A stretch of DNA of 64,000 nt from Saccharopolyspora rosea (GTDB lineage: Bacteria > Actinomycetota > Actinomycetes > Mycobacteriales > Pseudonocardiaceae). Location: positions 5,642,001 to 5,706,000 of the forward strand of contig NZ_CP102826.1 of NCBI RefSeq assembly GCF_025643595.1, written 5' to 3'. The notes below the pieces were generated by a model. It did not search any database. It saw only the letters and a list, made by a program, of their open reading frames with translations, and was not told the DNA's origin. This document shows, one piece after another, positions 58,526 through 64,000 of the stretch (its first letter is position 1; each line of letters starts with the position of its first letter). Made by a program: the position numbers and the translations under genes.

Positions 58526-58939
58526 TCACGACCTCCGTTCCTTGCGTGCTCCGTAGGTGCACGGCGGCGCCGGATCAGAGGTCTCAGCTCACTCCGGCGC
58601 CTGGGACATGGGGATTCCGCTCCTTCCCGCCGCCTGGGGTTGGCTGAATGAGTGGCACGTTAGCTCTCTTTACCGATTTGTGACACCCCCCGAGTCGGGC
58701 GAAGTCAAGCAGCCACTGAGAGTGATTGGCGCACCCGATCGAAGCAGGCTCCACGCACGTGCGCCCTGTGATCGCGCACCGCCCTCCGGGCGGCTGCTCA
58801 CCCGGTCGGGGGCCTGTCGTCGTCGCGCTCCGACAGGTCCCGGAAGGAGAGCTCCGCGCCTGCTCATGCCCGGGGAACGAGTGGCGGAGCCACTGAGTTC
58901 CCGCGTCCGTTCAGGTGGTTCCCGCGGTACCCGTTCGTC
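58526..58939 (-). other. 414-nt intergenic region between comF and hpf
   Basis: From right to left it contains a hairpin after comF (GGGAAC 58873-58878 with GTTCCC 58897-58902, and an inner GTGGC/GCCAC), a GC-rich stretch, the hpf promoter at 58657-58685 and about 130 nt of hpf leader. No gene or tRNA is seen. Confidence 0.65.
58657..58685 (-). promoter_or_regulatory. hpf promoter
   Basis: On the minus strand TGTCAC (complement of 58680-58685) and TAACGT (complement of 58657-58662) are 17 nt apart, a reasonable housekeeping-type promoter. The leader to the hpf ATG is about 125 nt. Confidence 0.6.
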
Positions 58940-59626
58940 CTAACCCGCCGTCGCGGTCAGGCTCAGCACCGCCGCTACGCCGATTCCCACATCGGCCAGC
59001 ACCCGCGCGCACACCGCCGCCGTCGCGCCGGAGGTGATCACGTCGTCGAGCAGCAGGACGGGCGGATCCGTCGGCGGCAGGTCCGCGGGCCGAGCCCGGA
59101 CCCGACCGCTGAGGTTTCCCATCCGCTCCGCGGGGGCCAGCTCCGCCGAGTCGACCGCGCCGGACTCGGTCACCAGGCAGTCCGCCACCCGCGCCGACCA
59201 GCCCGCCCCCGCCAGCCGACCGGCCGCGCGGTGCGCGACCCGGGTCATGTGGGCACCGCCCCGGCGCCGCGCGGCGATCCGGCGCGAGGGCGCGGGCACC
59301 AGGCAGCAGGCGCGCTCCATCCCGATCTCCCCGGCGAGGGCGACCACGGCGGTGGCGAGGTGGTGGCCGAACGGTTCCGCGAGATGTCGTTGCCCGGCCT
59401 CCTTGTACGCGAGCACCGCGCGCCGGGCGGCTCCCCGGTAACGGCCGAGCGCGTACATCGGCGGCCCGCCGGCCGACAGCGGTCGGTGCACCCGGCGCAG
59501 CCCGCCGAGCTCACGCGCGCAGCCGGAGCACCACTGCGTCCCGGGCGCGCCGCACCCCGCGCACTGCAACGGGAAGAGCAGGTCGACGAGTCCGGAAACG
59601 GCTTCGTTGAGCCAGGAAATCCGCAT
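58940..59626 (-). CDS. comF: ComF-family phosphoribosyltransferase-like protein
   Basis: This 228-residue protein has an N-terminal zinc ribbon (LQCAGCGAPGTQWCSGCARE, four cysteines) followed by a PRTase domain. That domain carries the PRPP-binding loop PVLLLDDVITSGATAAVCAR; CCLVPAPSRRIAARRRGGAH precedes it. ComF proteins take part in DNA uptake or recombination-linked functions in other bacteria; in actinobacteria the role is unknown. ATG 59626 (MRISWLNEAVSGLVDLLFPL) starts at the family position but has no clear ribosome-binding site, so an upstream start up to 59743 is possible. It follows lpqB, 59 nt after its stop, as in Rv3242c-Rv3244c. Confidence 0.9.
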   Translation of the reverse strand: MRISWLNEAVSGLVDLLFPLQCAGCGAPGTQWCSGCARELGGLRRVHRPLSAGGPPMYALGRYRGAARRAVLAYKEAGQRHLAEPFGHHLATAVVALAGEIGMERACCLVPAPSRRIAARRRGGAHMTRVAHRAAGRLAGAGWSARVADCLVTESGAVDSAELAPAERMGNLSGRVRARPADLPPTDPPVLLLDDVITSGATAAVCARVLADVGIGVAAVLSLTATAG

Positions 59627-59685
59627 CTGGGGATGATGCGCCGTCGACGAGGCCCGACATGCGCACGCGCGTCGGATGCGCCGGA

Positions 59686-61404
59686 TCAGCCCGGGTAGAA
59701 GGGAATCGACCCGCCACCGATCGGGACCTGCAGCAGGGACCACACGTCATCGGGGTCCTTGGACTCCCACAGCCCGCTGCGGTCCGCGACGATCACCCGC
59801 CCGCCCGGGGCGACCGTGACCGCCTTCACCGGCTGCCCCAGGTTCGCCGAGGTGTAGCGGGTCCACTGGAAACCGTCGACCGAGACGTCGAAGACGGGCG
59901 CGGAGTTGCTGTCGGTGATGGCGACCAGCGAGTCGTTCTTGCGCCACTCCACGCCGGTGATCCGCACGTCCTGCGGCGGCTGCAGCTCCATCGGGCGTTC
60001 CAGCGCGACCTTGCCGTCGTGGTCGGACACCCCGGCGACCACGATCCGGCCGTCGATCACCCCGGCCGCCCGGGTGCCGTCGTGCGACAGGCGGAGGTCC
60101 TGGATCGGTCGGCCTCCCGTGAACTGCGACGCGTCGACCCTGCCGGTCACCCAGTTCCCGCCGATGTCCAGCGCGCGCACCACGTCGTGGCCGTCGACGA
60201 CGGTCCACACCTCCGACTTGCCCCGCCAGGTCGGTTTGCTCATGTAGCTGCCCATCACCGGCAGCTCCGGCAGGTGCTCGCCGTAGTGGCCGACCCGCAG
60301 CTGCACCCCGCCCGGCCGCCGGGTGACCGCGGCCAGCTGGGCGCCGTCCGGGGACTCCCCCGCCTGCACCACGTCGTACTCGCCGGACCCGGCGGGGCCG
60401 GGCACCGGCTGCGCCTTCGGGTCCAGGAACACCAGGCGTTCGTCGACGACGGCGAGACCGGGCAGGTCCGGGCGCGGCACCCCCTGGGTCTCGTAGGCGG
60501 CGACGTCGGTCGGCCGCAGGTCCCGTTCGTCCTGCAGCATCGGCATGCCTTCGACCTTCAACCGGACGCGCGCGCTGCTGACGCTCTGCAGCGAGAACAC
60601 CACCTGCGCCGCGATGAGCTGCCGCGTTTCGCGGGACACGTCACCGAGATCGCTGAGGTTGACCTCCAACGCGCCGTCCGCGGCCTCGCTGGTGTTGGTC
60701 TTGGGGTGGACCCCCTCCGGGATCGCCGTGCCCATCGCCGACCGGAAGTTCTCCGACGGGCCCATGGTCAGCAGGTCCATGACGCGGCGGGGCAGGGTGC
60801 TGGCCGGCTGCGACACCACGTACCGCAGGTCCGGCACGACCCCGTGCGAGTCGTGGTCCAGGAAGTAGATCGGCACCGGCCGGTAGCTGCCGGTGAACGA
60901 CGCGCGGCTGGCCACCAGCTCCGGCGGCGGGCCCGCGATGCGCCACTGGCCGTCCGGCCGCCGCTCCACCCGGACCTGCACCTGGTACTCGCCGGTCTCG
61001 GGCGCGAACGACTGGTCGGCGCGCAGCCTGCCGATCTTGTCCGCCTGCAGGCTCACCACCTGCACGCCGGGCGACGACGTGGGCTGGGGCACCGGGATGG
61101 TGTCCACGTTGTCCACGATCAGCAGTCCGGCGGGCGGGCTCCAGTCGCGTTGCGCGCCCGAGGTCAGGTGCAGTCGGGCGGCCTCGTGGTTGCTCTCCGG
61201 TGCGGCGGCCGAGTCGACGAAGCTGCGGACCAGCGCCAACGGGTCCAGACCGCTCGGCGGCGGGTTGATCGGCGCCGTCGAGTTGCCCTCGTCGACCCAC
61301 TTCACGGCCTTGGGGTCCGAGCTCTCCGGGATCGACGCGCAGGCCGACACCCCGAGCAGGACCAGCACCAACAACGCAAGCGACCGGGTGTGCCGCAGGA
61401 TCAT
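59686..61404 (-). CDS. lpqB: lipoprotein LpqB, accessory of the MtrAB system
   Basis: This 572-residue exported lipoprotein modulates the MtrB sensor in mycobacteria. ATG 61404 overlaps the mtrB stop (ATGA). The signal peptide MILRHTRSLALLVLVLLGVS ends in lipobox VSAC. A GerMN-type sporulation/spore-germination domain is in the middle (LRYVVSQPASTLPRRVMDLL, EGVHPKTNTSEAADGALEVN). The C-terminal half looks like a beta-propeller (AQLAAVTRRPGGVQLRVGHY; GTRAAGVIDGRIVVAGVSDH; VEWRKNDSLVAITDS). The order mtrA-mtrB-lpqB is universal in actinobacteria, and the overlap ensures balanced synthesis. Confidence 0.95.
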   Translation of the reverse strand: MILRHTRSLALLVLVLLGVSACASIPESSDPKAVKWVDEGNSTAPINPPPSGLDPLALVRSFVDSAAAPESNHEAARLHLTSGAQRDWSPPAGLLIVDNVDTIPVPQPTSSPGVQVVSLQADKIGRLRADQSFAPETGEYQVQVRVERRPDGQWRIAGPPPELVASRASFTGSYRPVPIYFLDHDSHGVVPDLRYVVSQPASTLPRRVMDLLTMGPSENFRSAMGTAIPEGVHPKTNTSEAADGALEVNLSDLGDVSRETRQLIAAQVVFSLQSVSSARVRLKVEGMPMLQDERDLRPTDVAAYETQGVPRPDLPGLAVVDERLVFLDPKAQPVPGPAGSGEYDVVQAGESPDGAQLAAVTRRPGGVQLRVGHYGEHLPELPVMGSYMSKPTWRGKSEVWTVVDGHDVVRALDIGGNWVTGRVDASQFTGGRPIQDLRLSHDGTRAAGVIDGRIVVAGVSDHDGKVALERPMELQPPQDVRITGVEWRKNDSLVAITDSNSAPVFDVSVDGFQWTRYTSANLGQPVKAVTVAPGGRVIVADRSGLWESKDPDDVWSLLQVPIGGGSIPFYPG

Positions 61405-63161
61405 TCGTCGTCCTCCCGGCTCTCGGACAGCCGCGCGGGGCCTTCGTCGCGGATTCCGGATTCGGTGACGTCGGCATCGCGGGGCGGGTCGACGCGGGCC
61501 GCCAGCAACGCTCCGGGGGCCGCGATGCGGCGGGGGTCGGGCAGCGGCAGCGGGTTGGTGTCGAACGGCTCGCCCGGGCGGCGCGGCAGGGTGAGCCGGA
61601 AGCACGACCCCTCGCCGGGTTCGCCCCAGGCGTCCAGCACACCGCCGTGCAGGCGGGCGTCCTCCGAGCTGATCGACAGCCCCAGGCCGGTGCCGCCGGT
61701 GCGGCGGTTGCGGGACGGGTCGGCGCGCCAGAAGCGGGTGAACACCAGCTCGGCCTCGCCCGGCCGCAACCCGACCCCGTAGTCCCGCACGGTCACCGCC
61801 ACGGCCTGCGCGTTCGCGCCGAAGCGGATCTCCACCGGCCCGCCCTCGGCGTGGTCGATGGCGTTGGCCACCAGGTTGCGCACGATGCGTTCGACCCGGC
61901 GGGCGTCGGCGAGGATCGTGGTGTCCGCGGACTCGTGGTCCTCGGGTTCCGGCATGTCCATGCGCAACTCGACGCCGCTGGTGTCGGCGATGGCGCGCAG
62001 CGACTCGGCCGCCCGGCGCACGATCTCGGGCAGGTCCAGGGGTTCGGCGGCGAGTTCGGCGACGCCGGCGTCCAGCCGGGAGATCTCCAGCAGGTCGGCC
62101 AGCAGCGACTCGAACCGGTCCAGCTCGTCCACCAGCAGCTCCGTCGAGCGGGACAGGCCGGGTGGGAACTCCTCGCGGGAGGCGTGCAGCACGTCGGCGG
62201 CCATCCGCACGGTGGTCAGCGGGGTGCGCAGTTCGTGCGAGACGTCCGAAGTGAACCTGCGCTGCAACTGGCCGAACTCCTCCAGCTGCTTGATCTGGTG
62301 CTTGAGGCTGTCGGCCATCTCGTTGAACGACTCGGCCAGCCGCGCCACGTCGTCCTCGCCGATCACGCGCATGCGCTTGTCGAGGTCGCCCTCGGCGAGC
62401 TGCACGGCGACCTGCGCGGCCTGCCGCACCGGGCGCACCACCTGACGGGTCACCAGGTTCGTGATCGCCCCCAGCAGCACCAGGAGGACGGCCCCGCCGA
62501 CCAGCAGCGTGCTCTGCACCACGGCGAGCGTGTTCTGCTCGGCGGTCAGCGGGAACAGCAGGTAGACCTGCAGCGGTCGGGTGGCGGTGCCCACCGGCGT
62601 GCCGACCGCGAGCATGGTCACCACCTCGTGTCCACGTGGGACGGTGGTGATCTGGGTGGCCAGCTGGCCGCGCTCGACGTAGCGGCGCAGGTCCTGCGGC
62701 ACGTCCTCGATCGGTCCCGCGGACGGTTGCAGGCGCCGGTCTCCGGGGGCGTGTCCGTCGACCAGCACCGGGTCGAAGGCCCCTGCCACGGTTTCGGTGG
62801 TGGACTGGCCGGAAGCCGAGGTGGTCAGCCGGTTCAGCGCGACTTCCAGCTGCTCGGACACCCCGTCGGAGTTGGGGTCGACCGCGGTCAGCTCCCGCTC
62901 CAGGATCGGCAGGCTGTACTCGGCCTGCGCGATGGCGGCGTTCTCCTTCGCGGCCAGCAGCTGCGAGGTGATCTGCGTCTGCAACACCATGCCCAGCACG
63001 AACACCACGGCCAGCGACAGCGCGAGAGTGCTGACGACGACGCGCAGCTGCATCGAGCGCCGCCACATCGTCTCGAACCGGTGCCAGCGGTCGCGGATCT
63101 CCTCGCGGACACGCGCGAGCGAACGCCGCACCACGCTGCCTCGTCGTGTCCACATGTTCAC
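61401..63161 (-). CDS. mtrB: sensor histidine kinase MtrB
   Basis: This membrane kinase of about 586 residues couples cell-wall state or division to MtrA phosphorylation. GTG 63161 has GGGGAAC eight bases upstream; ATG 63155 is the alternative. Two membrane segments (LRVVVSTLALSLAVVFVLGM and TLLVGGAVLLVLLGAITNLV) flank an extracellular domain of about 150 residues. HAMP follows (VRPVRQAAQVAVQLAEGDLD), then the H-box FTSDVSHELRTPLTTVRMAA. The N-box is VRNLVANAIDHAEGG and the G boxes are VRDYGVGLRPGEAELVFTRF and GGTGLGLSISSEDARLHGG. It lies 106 nt after mtrA. Confidence 0.95.
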   Translation of the reverse strand: MNMWTRRGSVVRRSLARVREEIRDRWHRFETMWRRSMQLRVVVSTLALSLAVVFVLGMVLQTQITSQLLAAKENAAIAQAEYSLPILERELTAVDPNSDGVSEQLEVALNRLTTSASGQSTTETVAGAFDPVLVDGHAPGDRRLQPSAGPIEDVPQDLRRYVERGQLATQITTVPRGHEVVTMLAVGTPVGTATRPLQVYLLFPLTAEQNTLAVVQSTLLVGGAVLLVLLGAITNLVTRQVVRPVRQAAQVAVQLAEGDLDKRMRVIGEDDVARLAESFNEMADSLKHQIKQLEEFGQLQRRFTSDVSHELRTPLTTVRMAADVLHASREEFPPGLSRSTELLVDELDRFESLLADLLEISRLDAGVAELAAEPLDLPEIVRRAAESLRAIADTSGVELRMDMPEPEDHESADTTILADARRVERIVRNLVANAIDHAEGGPVEIRFGANAQAVAVTVRDYGVGLRPGEAELVFTRFWRADPSRNRRTGGTGLGLSISSEDARLHGGVLDAWGEPGEGSCFRLTLPRRPGEPFDTNPLPLPDPRRIAAPGALLAARVDPPRDADVTESGIRDEGPARLSESREDDE

Positions 63162-63267
63162 GGCGATCGTTCCCCGGGCTGCTGTGCGGTCACCGACCGA
63201 GCGCTCGACCGGCCCGCCGAACGAACGGCGCCTGTCCGCGAACAGGCGCCACCACGTCCTGGTGGTA

Positions 63268-63954
63268 TCACGGCGGGCCGGCCTTGTAACCGACACCGCG
63301 AACCGTCAACACCACCTCGGGCCGCTCCGGGTCGCGCTCGACCTTCGAGCGCAGCCGCTGGACGTGCACGTTGACCAGGCGGGTGTCCGCCGCGTGCCGG
63401 TAGCCCCACACCTGCTCCAGCAGGACCTCGCGGGTGAACACCTGGCGGGGCTTGCGGGCCAGCGCCACCAAGAGGTCGAACTCCAGCGGGGTCAACGCGA
63501 TGGGCTGGCCGTCGCGGGTCACCTCGTGGCCGGGCACGTCGATGGTGATGTCGCCGATGGTGAGCACCTCCGCCGGTTCGGCGTCGGTGCGGCGCAAGCG
63601 GGCACGCAGTCGCGCGACGAGTTCCTTGGGTTTGAAGGGCTTGACCACGTAGTCGTCCGCACCGGACTCCAGTCCGAGCACGACGTCGACGGTGTCGCTC
63701 TTGGCGGTCAGCATCACGATCGGCACGACGGACTCGGTGCGGATGGCCTTGCAGACGTCGATGCCGTTCATGCCGGGCAGCATCAGGTCGAGCAGGACCA
63801 GATCCGGCTTGAGTTCCCGCAGGGCAGGCAGCGCCTTCGTGCCATCGCTGACGACGGCGGTCTCGAACCCCTCGCCGCGGAGCACGATGGTCAGCATTTC
63901 GGCCAGGGCCGGATCGTCGTCCACCACGAGCACGCGTGCCTTCATGCCCAACAT
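63268..63954 (-). CDS. mtrA: response regulator MtrA
   Basis: This 228-residue OmpR-family regulator is essential in mycobacteria and controls cell-wall and division genes. ATG 63954 (MLGMKARVLVVDDDPALAEM) gives exactly the mycobacterial length and alignment; ATG 63945 is the alternative. The receiver has VVDDDPALAEMLTIVLRGEG, the phospho-acceptor Asp in LVLLDLMLPGMNGIDV, and Lys in VVKPFKPKELVARLRARLRR. The winged-helix domain contains IALTPLEFDLLVALARKPRQ, VFTREVLLEQVWGYRHAADT and RLVNVHVQRLRSKVERDPER. Its own promoter lies outside the window. Confidence 0.97.
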   Translation of the reverse strand: MLGMKARVLVVDDDPALAEMLTIVLRGEGFETAVVSDGTKALPALRELKPDLVLLDLMLPGMNGIDVCKAIRTESVVPIVMLTAKSDTVDVVLGLESGADDYVVKPFKPKELVARLRARLRRTDAEPAEVLTIGDITIDVPGHEVTRDGQPIALTPLEFDLLVALARKPRQVFTREVLLEQVWGYRHAADTRLVNVHVQRLRSKVERDPERPEVVLTVRGVGYKAGPP

Positions 63955-64000
63955 GGTTGCACTACTCATCCGGATGCCGAACACGCACCCGGAGATCATC

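Noticed and set aside
59659..61782. A 707-codon plus-strand frame opposite lpqB and mtrB
   Set aside because: No family features; lpqB and mtrB are unmistakable on the minus strand.

Overview
The window is GC-rich actinobacterial chromosome. Nearly every codon ends in G or C, GTG and TTG starts are common, and actinobacterial marker genes are present: whiB1, mtrAB-lpqB, pdtaS, a sigH/sigR-rshA/rsrA pair, nickel superoxide dismutase, bL37 and Kgd. The gene set and the Streptomyces-like hut and sodN modules suggest the Pseudonocardiales (Saccharopolyspora/Amycolatopsis-type). This placement is an inference; the 16S gene at 51795-53320 would settle it.

Positions 1-12600 are an accessory metabolic region. 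It opens with the 3' end of kgd, a 58-residue DUF6104-type protein and a small secreted Met/Gln-rich protein. A tdh-kbl operon (threonine to glycine plus acetyl-CoA) follows, with a coupled LysR regulator. Then come a 2OG-Fe(II) oxygenase, a large LuxR-type (LAL) ATPase regulator and, divergent from it, an uncharacterised four-gene operon: Rieske protein, 94-residue orphan, amidohydrolase-2 enzyme and aldehyde dehydrogenase. Positions 12600-20500 hold a complete histidine-utilisation cluster (hutH, hutU, an M20 amidohydrolase, hutF, hutI). A divergent IclR regulator and a near-perfect 20-bp palindrome lie in the hutH-iclR gap. Positions 20500-29600 hold an osmoprotectant-type ABC transporter operon, a BpsA-like branched-polyamine synthase, a PAS-GGDEF-EAL protein and a malic enzyme.

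From about 31600 to 48100, and again from 54400 to the end, gene content and order match what I recall of Mycobacterium tuberculosis Rv3214-Rv3246c. The order is histidine phosphatase, GNAT, membrane protein, diacylglycerol kinase, whiB1, pdtaS, biotinylated TB7.3 homologue, rshA-sigH, ybaK, SRAP, aroA, rsgA, DUF6912, WS/DGAT, then Rv3235-like, secA1, hpf, comF, lpqB, mtrB and mtrA. This organism differs by a complete rrn operon (16S-23S-5S on the minus strand, no spacer tRNA, two terminators) between the two halves, a second SRAP gene, a two-repeat protein and two lipoproteins, one of only 30 codons.

Several regulatory signals can be read directly. There is a SigH-type promoter upstream of sigH with a leaderless in-frame GTG that would add 56 residues. 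Two identical 17-bp CRP-like sites precede whiB1. Several genes appear leaderless (TANNNT, 5-7 nt, start codon). Less expected structure includes a recurring 13-bp word related to GTCCACATnGGAC that overrides codon preference, a rare-codon island with a TTA codon in the diacylglycerol kinase gene, and a tandem pair of hairpin repeats after ybaK.
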